This document shows, in pieces, positions 43,097 through 54,871 of a stretch of DNA of 64,000 nt. This DNA comes from Venturia oleaginea. Taxonomy: Eukaryota > Ascomycota > Dothideomycetes > Venturiales > Venturiaceae. The notes under the pieces are model-generated. The model had not been told where the DNA came from. It searched no databases and was given only the letters and a program-made list of their open reading frames with translations. A program made the translations under genes and the position numbers. The stretch spans positions 62,001-126,000 of the forward strand of contig JABMLP010000023.1 of assembly GCA_013176395.1 (NCBI GenBank). Direction: 5' to 3'. Within the stretch, counting starts at the first letter, position 1. Every line of letters begins with the position of its first letter.

Positions 43097-44182
43097 TCAT
43101 GTCTTCCATGAACTTCCCGGCTTCCTAAATCGTATTAAAGCCTCCATACCTGCCTCAGCCTCACCACGTTCATGTACTGAGATACCGGCGAATATCTCAT
43201 CAAGTTCGACCATAGCCGGATCCTTTTTCGCCTCCATATTCAACTTAGCCAAGAGTGGGTACTCGAGTGGCGACCATTCGCTTGAATTTTGGCCCAATAG
43301 ATTATGCGCGCTGACTTCGTGGTCCATACAGGTCCACATGTCATATGGATGGTAGCGTATAACAATCTCCTCGAGGCCCGAGTCCGGTATCACGAGGATT
43401 TTCAGCGCATGATATATGAACCTAGCCCAGAAGAAAGGGATCAGACGTCTGTTCTCCCGAGCGAGACGCGTCTCCTCAGGGCGACGATATTGTAAATGAC
43501 CGAGGAGATTTGTTCCCATCCGCTCCATGAAATAAAGAGGAATAGCGATGGAGCGGACTTGAGTCGAGAGACGGACGAAATCGAGCAGCGGACGAATCTC
43601 ATTAGTTGTAACATGGTCGAGATCCTCGATGAGATTCGTTGGCATACTTTCCCAGTGGAATTCTATTTGGTGGAGCTTTCTCATCTGCCGTTGTTGTCCG
43701 TGGAGAAATTCGTGGATGCGCTTTGGTCCTCCTACGAGACGTACTGTGCCAGAGAGGAAGAGCTCTTCGACATACTCAAGGAGGAATTGCTTGTTGACGA
43801 GGATAAGCGGAAAGGTCAAAGATGTGGCAATGCTTAAAAGCGGGCTGAGTATGGGTGTTTTGCCAATGAGCTCGTTGCCTATGAAGAGGGAGTGTTCCTC
43901 GGAGGTGTATAGCGTTGCGACGCTCTGATATATCAAGTTGCGCACTTCACGTGGCAATATGGTGAAAAAGCTGCGTGGTTTGATTGGAGACTTGTATTTC
44001 GTAGGTTGCTGGAGTGGATTCGCGATAAACGAGGAGCCTGTCGGTGGCTTACCCGGTGCAGGTAATTCGAAATGTAGCTGGCGTCTGACGCGCTTTTGAT
44101 GCCGCAAATAGCCATCAGAAGCTGATCGTCTTTCTGCCCCCGGAGGCAAGTTGTCGTCTTGGTAGATATACACAAAATCCAT
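43097..44182 (-). CDS. 2EXR/F-box-like hypothetical protein
   Basis: About 361 residues from the ATG giving MDFVYIYQDDN; the frame stays open upstream to 44281 and beyond. The N-terminal 75 residues are basic and polar. The motif FFTILPREVRNLIYQSV near residue 85 is the start typical of the 2EXR/F-box-like domains that are expanded in filamentous fungi. It is followed by hydrophobic and aromatic blocks (FPLILVNKQFLLEYVEELF, HQIEFHWESMP). These proteins are usually uncharacterised; a role in ubiquitin ligase recognition is speculative. No catalytic motif is visible. Confidence 0.62.
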   Translation of the reverse strand: MDFVYIYQDDNLPPGAERRSASDGYLRHQKRVRRQLHFELPAPGKPPTGSSFIANPLQQPTKYKSPIKPRSFFTILPREVRNLIYQSVATLYTSEEHSLFIGNELIGKTPILSPLLSIATSLTFPLILVNKQFLLEYVEELFLSGTVRLVGGPKRIHEFLHGQQRQMRKLHQIEFHWESMPTNLIEDLDHVTTNEIRPLLDFVRLSTQVRSIAIPLYFMERMGTNLLGHLQYRRPEETRLARENRRLIPFFWARFIYHALKILVIPDSGLEEIVIRYHPYDMWTCMDHEVSAHNLLGQNSSEWSPLEYPLLAKLNMEAKKDPAMVELDEIFAGISVHERGEAEAGMEALIRFRKPGSSWKT

Positions 44183-45232
44183 GTCGTTGCGAGGTCTTCC
44201 ACGTGCAGGAAGTAGTGTAGCCCGGATCTTTGACGATGGACATGGAATCCTTGATGGTATTGCAGAAAAGACTATTGGCACAAAAGGTGGCCAAAAAGTA
44301 TATTATGGATCACGTGGAGAGCGGCTATCTACCGCGTTAACGAGGTGCTGACTTTGAAGTTGGGCGCATCCATTCGAAATTCTAGAATTCACTTCTTGAG
44401 TCAAATTGAGCATCTATCTTCGTTTATTTCCTGCATGAAGTTGATTGGCCAACTGGATCTCCCGAAAATCTCCATGTCTTTTTTCTTAAAACGCCCCTGT
44501 TTTCTAAAACGATTCGCGAAACCAACATTCTCAGTATTCCCAGCGAGCTTGTTAGCATCCTCGAAGGAATCGAAGCCTCACCCCATATCGCAGCTATCTT
44601 GTCGGCACTACAAAGACTCCTCGAGCTGGCCCAACCGATTCTCTTTCCCGCCATTGCTGAGCCCAGGTGACAGTGCTGGACCAGTCACGTCCGGATATGC
44701 ATTAGTTGAAGCCTCCCTTGAGACAGCCAGGCTCAATTAGATTATAGTAATGGGATATCCAGGAATGTCAACGTTGAGATAGTCTTTCATTACTGCAAGC
44801 GGTCGGATGAAACAGATGATCTGGCCAAGTCGAACGTGATGGCGGGTCTTGGATATGGCCCATCTCACCAGTTCGCGTTGTGACTTGAATAGGGTTGTGG
44901 CTTGCTTACATCGCCGTGTACAAATGATAGAAGCCTCTCGAGATGGACACGCTCTAGTCGTAAGGAGTTGCTGGCAGATTCGAATATTTTTGCGACAAGC
45001 ATAAAGGCAGCCGAGCCATATGTGGCGCAACTATAGGAGTCGTAACCCTAATATCAACGTGCAGCCCCATTCGCCAAGTACGCACGAAATACTCAGGACG
45101 GAACTTGAGCCTGGGCACCACCGTAGTGCTATCCTATATAGTAGTATATGTGACCTTCGGATTTGTATTTTGTGACATTCTTGAACGGATCTTCCGCAAT
45201 GGGGATGTCTTTTTTCCCCAATCTACTCAGAG
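44183..45232. other. Spacer holding a possible gene remnant
   Basis: One plus-strand frame, about 44415-44672, is protein-like (FVYFLHEVDWPTGSPENLH, then SIPSELVSILEGIEASPHIAAILSAL). It opens right after a TGA and ends at AGGTGACA, so it could be an internal exon or a decayed piece. I could not find neighbouring exons. The rest shows nothing. Confidence 0.25.
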
Positions 45233-45850
45233 ATGCGTCAAAAGTTGGTCGAATATTGCGAGGAAAAGCCCGTTGGAACCTTTCTCCTCCGTTTGCTGGC
45301 AACTATTCTTTCGCTGATTGCTCTTGTTGCGGTCATAATCGCAGTGGTTTGGGAGGTGCCCGTAGGGACGTATGTTGATAGTGAGGAAGCACCATTTGGT
45401 ACCTACTGGAGGATACCGGTACGTGGATTTACAGATCGACCAGCGATCCAGGCTAACAATTTTAGATCCTCCTTGTGTTTACCTGGAACTTGTCCCAGCT
45501 TCTTTGCCTTTGTATTCGTGGGAGACAGTTTCCTGAGTCGTCATGGCTGGAGTTAATCGAAATGTGCGTGTTTATGCTTTTGATCATTGCAACTTCAGTA
45601 TTCTTGGGACAGAATCGACCGCATGACGAGAAACGAATATTCGGCTGGTCGGCGATCGAAGGGTGGCTGGGCATGTTTGCGAGGTAGGGCTTCTCTCCAA
45701 TCCATCCTTTTGATATCTTGCTAAAGAATCAGCTTCTGCAACCTGGCCCTTTCCATCGCGGCTTGCCAAGAGTCAAGATACAGGAGACCCGACGATGAGC
45801 GCAACGACGTTATTGAGCTTGATGTACGGCGATGGGCAAGTAATGGATAA
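45233..45850 (+). CDS. Small multi-helix membrane protein, unknown
   Basis: Three exons keep phase: 45233-45418, 45466-45683 and 45733-45850 (introns 47 and 49 bp), giving 173 residues. Transmembrane helices are visible at LLATILSLIALVAVIIAVVW, ILLVFTWNLSQLLCLCI and LIEMCVFMLLIIATSVFLG; the last exon begins with another hydrophobic stretch (FCNLALSIAAC). The N-terminus is short and charged and the C-terminus is polar (RRPDDERNDVIELD). The precise phase match of three exons, each extending a coherent protein, is the main evidence that the gene is real. It resembles fungal four-helix membrane proteins of unknown role. Confidence 0.68.
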
Positions 45851-46177
45851 AGATGGGATTTGAAGGACAGAGATTTGATGTGCTTTAATCACGTGCGTGC
45901 CTCGGCGCGATCTCGCTTAGAACTTTCGGATCGTTCCATCCGATTTCGCCAACTCCATCATCACCAAGCTGCACCTAACAATGGTGACCCAGCAGGTATC
46001 CTTGACGATTCCCCTCCGTGTCTGCTTATCGTAGTAACCCGCCGCTGAGGTCCAGTGACTCGAGATGGAATTATTGCCGAGCACCACGAGCCTCTTGTGC
46101 CCCTGCTTCTTCTCTTCCTCTACATATTCTTCATTTTTGCCATTCACTGTGCGGTGTTGCTCACAGAATTGCGCCCA
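45851..46177. other. Spacer before the MFS gene
   Basis: The MFS reading frame is open through 46055-46177 but lacks an ATG and encodes a Leu/Phe-rich segment; it is treated as 5' UTR. A further upstream exon could not be placed in phase. Confidence 0.45.
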
Positions 46178-47689
46178 ATGCCTTTCCCAACCAAACAACT
46201 AAAATGGCTCTATCATGAGTTCGGCCTCTCTTCGCTTCAAGATACCGGTCGAGATGCGAAAATCATCATCCTCACACGATGTAATCGAATGGTGGCATAC
46301 GGCTTCAACTCCCTCATTATGGCCTTGTTCCTGAAGAGTCTTGCATTCTCGGATCCCCAGATCGGCGCCTTCATGACTTTGACGCTGTTGGGAGACGTTC
46401 TGCTCTCTGTTTTCCTCACTTTGATAGCAGATCGTCTCGGGCGCCGACGCATTCTTTTCGCTGGCTCTTTGTTGATGGTCGTTAGTGGCGCTACTTTTGC
46501 GTTCTTCGAGAATTTCTGGATCCTCCTCCTTGCTGCAGTCGTTGGTGTCATCTCGGCCACAGGCGGAGATTGCGGACCGTTCAGAGCCATCGAAGAGAGC
46601 ATTCTCTCTGGTCTTACGACCTCGAAAACACGGAACGATGTTTTGGCGTGGTATGTCACCTCAACGACAATGGCAGCGAGCGTGGGAACCGAACTTGCTG
46701 GACGTGTGATTCATTACTTGCAAGGAAGAGAAGGTTGGACGTTGATCGATGCCTATCATGCCGTATTTTGGGTACTAATAGCAATGGGACTTGTTAATAT
46801 GCTGCTCACATGCATGCTATCGGACGCCTGTGAGGCGACGCCAGCTCCGCCTCCAACAGAAGAGGATGAAATCTTGCTCGATGATAGACACTCGATCGAT
46901 GGCGAAGAAGAGACCGATTCGCAGACAAAGACTTACCAGACCACAAAGAAGCCCAGCCGGTTGCAACAGATATCTCCCCAAACTCGGACCGTCATGTACA
47001 AAGTCTGGGCTCTTCTTGCACTAGACTCATTCGCAGACGGGATGACACCTTATAGTCTCAAAAACTATTACCTCGACCAGAAATTCCATCTGCCAAAATC
47101 TACCTTGGGAGACATCACTGCAGCTTCTCAGTGGCTCTGTGCTTTCGTGGCAATTTTCGCTTCTCCAATCGCTCGACGGATCGGACTAATCAATACCATG
47201 GTGTTCACTCACTTGCCATCGTCTCTGGCAATTGGGTTTGTACCTCTACCAAGAAGCGTTGGATGGACCGCAGGCCTTTTGATGTTCAACTCAGCCCTGA
47301 ACTCGTTGGACCAAGCACCGCGTGCTGCGTTCATCGCTGCGGTAGTCAAGCCTGAGGAGCGAACCGCAGTAATGGGCATCACAAGCATGCTTCGGACGCT
47401 AGCACAGTCTGTCGGTCCAACAGCTACCGTAAGTCTTCTGAACAAGTAATTTCCCGAAAAACACCTAACTAAAGCTTAGGGATTTCTTTCTGGCAATGAT
47501 CATTTTTGGGTAGCTTTTGTAGCTACGAGCACGCTTCGAATCATCTACGATGTTGGTCTGTTCGTAATGTTCGTTAATATGAAGCTCAATCAGCAAGAGG
47601 AGAAGGAACCCACCGGTCAGAAATCAGACCCGAGGCGCTCAAGTGACGAGGAGGAACTTGAAAACTTGCCCAAACAGGCGACTGGGTGA
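46178..47689 (+). CDS. Major facilitator superfamily transporter
   Basis: Two exons, 46178-47428 and 47480-47689 (51-bp intron), give 486 residues. The start is the Met giving MPFPTKQLKWLYHEFG, where relatives of this group begin. About 12 helices are visible. The loop 2-3 signature GDVLLSVFLTLIADRLGRRRIL is clear, as is a conserved GGDCGPFRAIEE segment in the next helix pair. The central cytosolic loop is acidic (near residues 225-270, EEDEILLDD, then EEETDSQTK). The second half begins YKVWALLALDSFADGM. The C-terminal tail is charged. Substrate is not predictable; the group is widespread in fungi and distinct from the sugar-porter signatures. Confidence 0.9.
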
Positions 47690-48290
47690 TCTTATCAGAA
47701 GCTAGGACAGGCGGAGACTTCAAAAGTCGCAGTCGGTGTGATGGGAAAGAGGTGGGATAGAACTCAAACATGAGAAACACACAGCTCGGACTTCAACTCG
47801 AGGCTGCTACATTTCAAAGTTGGAAACCGAACTTATCCTCACAATTTGAGTCCCCTCAAGCATCGACGCCGAAGAAGTGGGACACGTTCGTAAATGGAAA
47901 TGCCAGGACACTCAATAAAAGCCTGTATCTGTCGTGCCCACCTTCTTCTTCTTCACCTTTTCTCGCAACAGCACCCGCTACTAGATACCGAAGCTCATGG
48001 CCTCCGGTCAAAGTCCTCGGCTATGCAGTGATCTGAAGGGTGATCTTTGGAAATGCATACAAGTCGAATAGACCGCTGGGGAAGCGCAACACCATAACCG
48101 AGCTAGCCTGAACTACCAGGGTCAAAGGTTGATTCAACGCCAGTGGCTATTACAGTCCCCAGGCATCACTCTTCAACGCAGCTCAACCTTCAACTCTTAT
48201 ACATGAAACATTCAATTTTGTGGTAATATGCAATTTCATCACCTATTCATACGACATTACTCTCCATGCAGAACTCCTCAGTGAAGATCT
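47690..48290. other. Intergenic, convergent 3' ends
   Basis: This lies between the MFS and GH114 genes, which converge here. Short ORFs only. Confidence 0.5.
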
Positions 48291-49709
48291 TCATCCAAGG
48301 TCTTGCGAAGTATGTGGGAACTTCGATCTCTTCTCGGCGCCTCCTCTACTACCGAATGGCCACCAAGAACCAAGCCCGCTGAAAATTCCACTAGATTCCT
48401 TTGCTTCTCCAAATTGCTGGCCTGAACTTTGTGTAGGCCGAGGGCTAGTAGCTGGCGCTTGTTCTTCTTCGTCTGCATCTTGTTGTCCTCCTCCTCTGCT
48501 ACCTCTACCACCGAAAAGTCCACCAAGTCCACCACGTCTTCCAGTTCCGTCGGATGCATCAACGGTCTGGGCTGTTGGCGTGTCGCCTCCGCTACCATCA
48601 CAGTACATGACCCAGCCTCCGAGATCCAGCGATTTAATTGCTGTACTGAACAGGCGGCCGACACTTGGCGCCACGAAATCGTTGTTGCCGAAACCGTTTT
48701 CTAGGCAGTAGTACTTTCGAATATCGTTGCTGGATAAATTGGCCCATTGCGGGTACACGCTCTGCATCTCAGGTCTGCCGGTGCGATCTGTGTTTCTGTT
48801 CTTCAGAAGCTTGATGTATTCGTAATGGAATACTGGTTTTCCTGTCTTGAGGAAGGGTTCGTATTGTGTGCAGCCCAACTCGTAAGTGCTGCACTCCTAC
48901 AGCTCCGTCAGTAAACGATTCGTCTTCGAGATTTGGATGAGAATGTTACCTCGTTCACGGCGAACTGAATGATGCTGGTGACATTTGGAAGAATGTCCTC
49001 GGCATTATTCAACCCGACAGACATGCCATAGCGCTTTGCCTCTGCCGCCATTTTCTTCAAAAAGACAATCGAGTCCTCCTTTGTCAATCCGAACCCTCCA
49101 CCCCGGCCGAAATCATCGTTGAATGGGTCGACATTGTCAGGATCTACCAAAGTCAGGCAACATTCATTCCTTACCCCCACTCGACCTACCAATAGCGTCG
49201 CAACCCTTGTCATATGCCAAACGTATCCTCTTCTGCATGAACTTCCACACAGTTGGACTCTTTAGATTCAAATACTTCTCTCCAGGCCATTTCGGCATAT
49301 TATCTCCCATATCACTCTTCTTAACCTCCTTAAAATCTGCCCTCCAACTCTCACTCCCACCCCCCGAAAAATAACACATCACCCTCTTCCCTTTACTATG
49401 CAAAATATCAAAGGTATCCTTCGGAGTATCGAAAAGATCTACGTCCCAGATATCCGCGTTCGGTACGAGAGGCGCATTCCGATTGAGCTTTACAACGCGT
49501 CTATCAAGGATATACTGTATCTTATCGTTTTGTCGCGGCTGCCAAAGCGGACCACCCATTCGTGGTCCCAACAACGGTCCGTAGCGTGGCTGCTGCTCCT
49601 CCCCATCCCCAAAGAACTGGCGTCTTTCCAACTCTTCTGGCCAACCAGGTCCCCGCGGCGCTGCCACCGCCACACCAACAGCCAGCCCAAGTAGAAGGAG
49701 AGACTTCAT
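48291..49709 (-). CDS. Secreted GH114 family glycoside hydrolase
   Basis: GH114 enzymes are endo-alpha-1,4-polygalactosaminidases that cut galactosamine polymers such as fungal galactosaminogalactan. Three exons keep phase: 49709-49190, 49143-48950 and 48896-48291 (introns 46 and 53 bp), giving 439 residues. A signal peptide is present (MKSLLLLGLAVGVAVAAP), followed by a Pro/Arg-rich linker. Catalytic barrel blocks are ADIWDVDLFDTPKDTFDILHSKGKRVMCYFSGG, KGCDAIDPDNVDPF (the acidic pair expected at the active site), GMSVGLNNAEDI and FAVNEECSTYELGC. The final 110 residues form a Gly/Ser/Asp-rich tail (GGLFGGRGSRGGG, DADEEEQAP) outside the usual domain. Confidence 0.9.
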
Positions 49710-50918
49710 CGCACAAAAACGAATGTCAACGAAAAGAATGGCGCGAAGGGGGTAATAGTGCCGAGAGGGATCTGTCAAGGTGGCATTGGAAGAAATGGCA
49801 ATACTAAACCAGAGGGCTTGATTATATTTGTTCTGCCTGTGTGAGCTCGCGAGCGCTCGAACTGGTAGCTCCGCTCATCCTGTTAGAGAGAGACTGGAAA
49901 TGTTCATCAATCATACGACCACATCCCGCACTATTATACTCATTCGCCAAACACCCGCAAAAGAGCAACGCTCGAGAAGCTTGATTTTTGCAGATCTTAC
50001 GTACAAAACGAGTCGTTCCTGACGAAGCCCATCTAACTGAGTCAGATTCCCTATGATTTAGTCACGTGAATGAAGAGAATGATACGTCAGAAGGAATTAT
50101 TGACTGGGGCAGATAGAGGTTTTAATTTATCGTGTCTGTTCGTGGCCAGTTGGTTCACGGAGGGTGAGGAAAATGTGGAATGGAGACTTTCCTTCATATA
50201 CTTCGAACCATGTAGCTGGATTCGGTAAGCACGCTCCAAGTGACAGATGCAAGATACTACAGCATCCTCCCCGCACTTTCCGGGCTGCCACGTTGCATCT
50301 CTTCATGGGGATCCTGGACAGAATTGCAGAGAATCATCGATTGATCAGGAACCGTCTTTGGAACCACGTTCGACTCCCAGTAGCTTGCAAATATACTCCA
50401 CCAGAAGCGCTCATGGATAGCGAAATGCTGGCCAGGTTACTTACAAGGTGATCATTTCCAGTGCGGCAATGAGTCTGTTCCTATGTATATTCTTGCACCT
50501 TGACGCTGCATTTCGAAGAGTGGTTCGCGGTTCAATAATAGTTTGGTCGATCTTTGATAGATTGGATCGACAATGAGAACATTGAAGATGATGGTTAGAC
50601 CTACATACTATAAGTAGGTGTGCACCGTGCAGCGGACCTTTCATTTCGTCACATGAAAAGTCGCAAGTACCCGTACTGCCCAGCCGGATTAGCGCGCAGT
50701 TCATCAAAGGTTTTGAAGCTTGCAAACAAGGATTGTTCATGCTGAGTCAGTGGGACAGCAGAGTAGAATAGGAAGTAGTAAGAATATTACCGCAGTGAAT
50801 GCTATAGATGCGAATTATTAGTTGATACATCTCCACCCCACCATCAGCACTTTTTGCTTCCGAGATGCATCATCATTTCCATTGTTTTCAACACATGCGA
50901 ATCTGTCTAAAAAGTTGG
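49710..50918. other. Intergenic, no feature seen
   Basis: This is the promoter of the GH114 gene and the 3' flank of the CHAT gene. Only short ORFs occur. Confidence 0.45.
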
Positions 50919-53900
50919 CTAGTCGCGATCTGCCCCAACAGTGGCCTCGAGCTCTGTACCATCACCATAGATCGGCTTGAAGCCGTATCCAGTGAGTATG
51001 AAAGCTGCCCAGCATCTTGCCTCCCTCAGTTCCGCGACCGGTAATTTCGCAAGTCTACCGATCCAGTAATTAGGCTTGGTAACATACTGACTGGCTTCCT
51101 CGACATTCTGCGCCTGCAACTGCAGTTTGATGACGAGATCGACTAGCCTAGATTCTGTCATCGTTCTCATTTTCTGTTGAGCGTTGTGCAGCGCCTGTGA
51201 TGGCGATAGTTCCTTGCGCAAGTCCTCATAAAACATCATCATCAGCAGGAGAGTAGCATTATCTTGGACCGGCCAGAGACTGCCAATGAATGCTTGTGTA
51301 CCTGTAGCAAGCAGGGTGTGGGCAAATCCGAAGGTACTCCCAGAGTCGAAAGCCCTCGAGACGCCCGAGAGACAAGAACTGAAGACAACGAGATCGGCTT
51401 TTATGGCTAGGCTGTGCCATTCCTCTATCGTCAAGGGCTCTTTGAAAAGTTGAATGCTAGATCCCATCGGATCCTCATGATCAAAACTGGAATGTGCACA
51501 AAGGTGGAGCACTTGGCTGGATTCTACTTCTTTGTCGAACTGTGCCCTGTCGTGATGGTCAGAAATGAAAGGTAATTGCCGATGTAGCTTCGCAATATAG
51601 AAAGCCTCCATCCTAGAGTATGGAATGTCTCGTAGAAATCCATGCTCATTGTATGGAGCGTTGCTTATGACGGATACTTTGTTCGGAACAGATTTAGGAT
51701 TGTATGAATGGGAGTGAAGGCGATTCCAGATGGATAGGCTGGGGACTACCGTAACTGGAAGGCCAAAAAGCAGCGCCCACGGAACGTGAGCCAGGTCGCC
51801 CGACGGAATAACAATCAAACTTCTTTTCCCATACAGGTGCTGTTGGATCGGAAGGACAAGGGCGGCCATAAGAGAGGCTTCCAGTGACTCGGCATCAGGA
51901 GCAAGCGAGTTGCACCTGGATGAAGTCGGTGAGGTTTGAAACATGTCACGGGTCTGGGGATTGGGAGGTAGCATGGAATCTCGTAGCTGTGCAATCTGTT
52001 TCTGAATCACAAGGACATTCGTTTCCTGCCAGAGAGCTTCGACAATGCCGTCTGACGTGACAACCATCATCATGATCCCTGTCGGAGCAGCGCTGACTAG
52101 GGAGTAGACGATTGCGACTGTGTCGCGTGGCAAGCTCCGCCGCATCGCTTCAACGTCTCTTGTACTGCTTGAATTTGGTAACGCTGCGTTCAAAGTGGGA
52201 TTTGATATGGCAAGGGCATAAAGCAAGACCTTCCGCCATCTCATTCGTATCCGCAATTTCCCCAATGTTTCCTCTTCGCTAAGAAAGCGTGTCGCTGAGG
52301 CAGAACTAGGCGACGAACAGGGAGAGTCAGCGATAGCGAAGTCATCCAGGTTGGCCGTGTTAAGTGTCAGACGAAGTGGCGGTGATGTTCGAAAGCAATG
52401 GTTCAGTGGTGTGGTCAAAGTACCCTGAATTGGAGTGTATGTTCCCTCGCCCTGGTCCTGCCCCGAAAGCTCTAGAAGGTCGTTGGTCTCTATTGAGCTG
52501 TTGGCTGCTGACATTGATGGGGATCGCGAGTTTGGTAGACAAGACATTGAGTCATTTCTCTTCTTGACGCGGATGCTCTCCTGCGCAGCGAAGATGAAAT
52601 CATCGATAAGCAGCCGTCTTTGCATGGAAGTGACAATGCGTTCCCCTTTCACGATAGAATCAAGCAGCGCTCGAGATCTCCCTTGTTCCAGAAACTGAAG
52701 AGCTTGGTGCTTCCAGTCCTTCTCCGTGAGTGGTGGAGTGCAAGGAAGTGGGCTTCTCTTGTTGAACGTTTTGTTGAACTGTGCGGGGCTAACAGGATTT
52801 CCACGCTTGTCGAAGATTCCGATCTTATCGAAGAAGATACATATTCTCGCTGCGGAGAAGAAGAGATTGGCGCTGTCAACGTGGTCGAAGCCATTCACAA
52901 TTGCATCTGGAGGATCGAAGAACTCGTGAAAGAGCTCGATAGCGTAGCAGCCATGACTATTTACAATTAGTAAGAAGATACTTTGGGCGGGGCATAGCCG
53001 GGTCGTCAGTCTATGACTTCCAAAAGAGCCAACCTAACTCATTGCATCATTGCCAGCTTGATCACGATAGCTTGGAGCCAATGGCGAGAAGGTCATGTCC
53101 AAGAACTCATGGACACCCATAACGTGTTCAAGCAATGAGCTACGCACGCTAGCTTTGACGAGATCTCGAGAGAAAGCAGACATGGATGACTATACTAGCT
53201 GCAGAGGAATTGAACATACTTGTAAAATCGCAATGCTCTTCCGAGAAATCTGCGTGTCTTGTCCAAATTTGATTTGGGATCTTGAATTTCTGCAAGAAGA
53301 CCTAGATTGAAGAGTTGACGACACCTTTGAAAACGGTCCATAGGAGTTTTCAACTCGAAGTAACCAGGGTTGATCCTATAAAGACGTTCAGCTGCGGCTC
53401 TGGCTCCTTCCCAGGACTCTGCACGCAGTGATAGATCGAGCAATTCCTCCTGTTTGGCCAATTTGAGCATGTGTGCATAATCGGCGTCAGCATCAGCTAT
53501 GGTTTGGATTTTTGCTCGTCGGCGTGAAGCATGAACGCGTTTTTCGTGTGTGCGGAGACCACAACGAGCCAGTAGTTCTCGGGCTTCATCTTTCCTTCCA
53601 AGATCGAGAAGGATCTCCGCCTGGCCAAATTTCCAGTAGTCCGATTCTTCTTCCACTCGCTGTTTCCTTAAGGTCTCTAAGCCGTCCTCTAGTGCTTCAA
53701 ACCCATCTTGCTCGCAGCCCAATCGTACAGAATCTCGAAACTTGTTCCTGATCTCCTGTACAATCTTGGCAGGAAGGTAACGATCTAGAATCTTGCTCTC
53801 ATCTTCATTTTCGATGCATTCGTGTACTTCTCTGAGCGTGGTGGGCGAATAGTTCAGCTCCTGGTAAATAGTTTCGTTGTCGCTATCAGGTTGAGACTGT

Positions 53901-54037
53901 GCTTGGGACATTGCTCGGACTTTGTCCTCGAACGAGGATTCAGGATCGGCAGCATTCCTTTTTGTGTCTTCGGGTGAATTTTGCTGAATGACGATTATTG
54001 GAGCGCATCCGGCGGCGGCTGTGTCTACAAACGGCAT
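50919..54037 (-). CDS. CHAT-domain protease with helical-repeat N-terminus
   Basis: CHAT proteins are caspase-like cysteine proteases, often fused to TPR-type repeats. The first exon (54037-53220) encodes an acidic helical region with TPR-like helices (ILLDLGRKDEARELLARCG, SLRAESWEGARAAAERLYRIN). A short exon (about 53148-53039; VMGVHEFLDMTFSPLAPSYRDQAGND) links to the last exon (52956-50919). The C-terminal CHAT domain shows the His block LHLCAHSSFDHEDPMGSS, the Cys block LVVFSSCLSGVSRAFDS, then LLATGTQAFIGSLWPVQDNA and MMMFYEDLRKELSPSQAL. His and Cys of the dyad are both present. The GT-AG junction between the last two exons leaves the frame off by one base, so the exact model is unresolved. 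Possible roles include cell-death or defence proteolysis, by analogy only. Confidence 0.8.
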
Positions 54038-54871
54038 TTGGAAATCTGTCGGTTGATTCTCCTTTTCGATGTTCTTCTTATGACAGCGGGGACAATGACT
54101 CCCGCTTCACAGTGCGTTGTTTCGACTGGAAGTGTCCTCACATTGTCAGCCAGGATTGTTATGATGATGAAAGATACGAACGCTTGATGAGAAAATGTTC
54201 AACCCATCGAAGTTGATTGACAATGACAGCGGCCTCATACAGCCAAGCACTCGGGAATGCAAGGCAGCTTGAGAATTTCAAGTAGCACAGTCCTAGTGAG
54301 CAATCTAACGCATCCGATTAACGATTGAACGAGGGGGGTGATGGATGGCAAAACAGGAACTACGAATTCTTACGTGATGTGCATACAATCAAAAAGTCGA
54401 AGTTTGAAGGTTGAAGGCCTCGAGTTTGAAGAGAGAGAGGAGATTTGCATGATGAGAGGAATGCGAAAGAGGCTCATTTGAGGGGAGACACGGCAGGTCT
54501 GGCGCATCACACCGCAGTGGCTGTGGGAAAGACAGGAGCACCAAGCTGACCAACACATCCCCAAAGGTGACTTATCGATTGGCAGATATCGAGGTGCCTG
54601 CAGCACTGGCTCGATATCATATTGGATTCAGTTGTTTGGGGGTCATGCCCCGAGAAAATTCTATTTGTTGGACTTGTAAATTCTATCCAGGCGGCGGAGT
54701 CGTTGATAGATGGCCGTATTGGTGTTGCACAGCCCCGAAAAGAGGCACCAGCTTTCTCGGCAGCGACAAAGAGTGAGTGCCACTGAGGCCTCCTTCATTC
54801 ACCTGCAAAATACTACCTTGCCTCTATTCTGAGCTGTTCTTTCGAGGCTTTGACATGACGTCTCATTGAAT
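54038..54871. other. Intergenic, no feature seen
   Basis: This is the promoter side of the CHAT gene and the 3' flank of the esterase gene. Short ORFs only. Confidence 0.45.
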
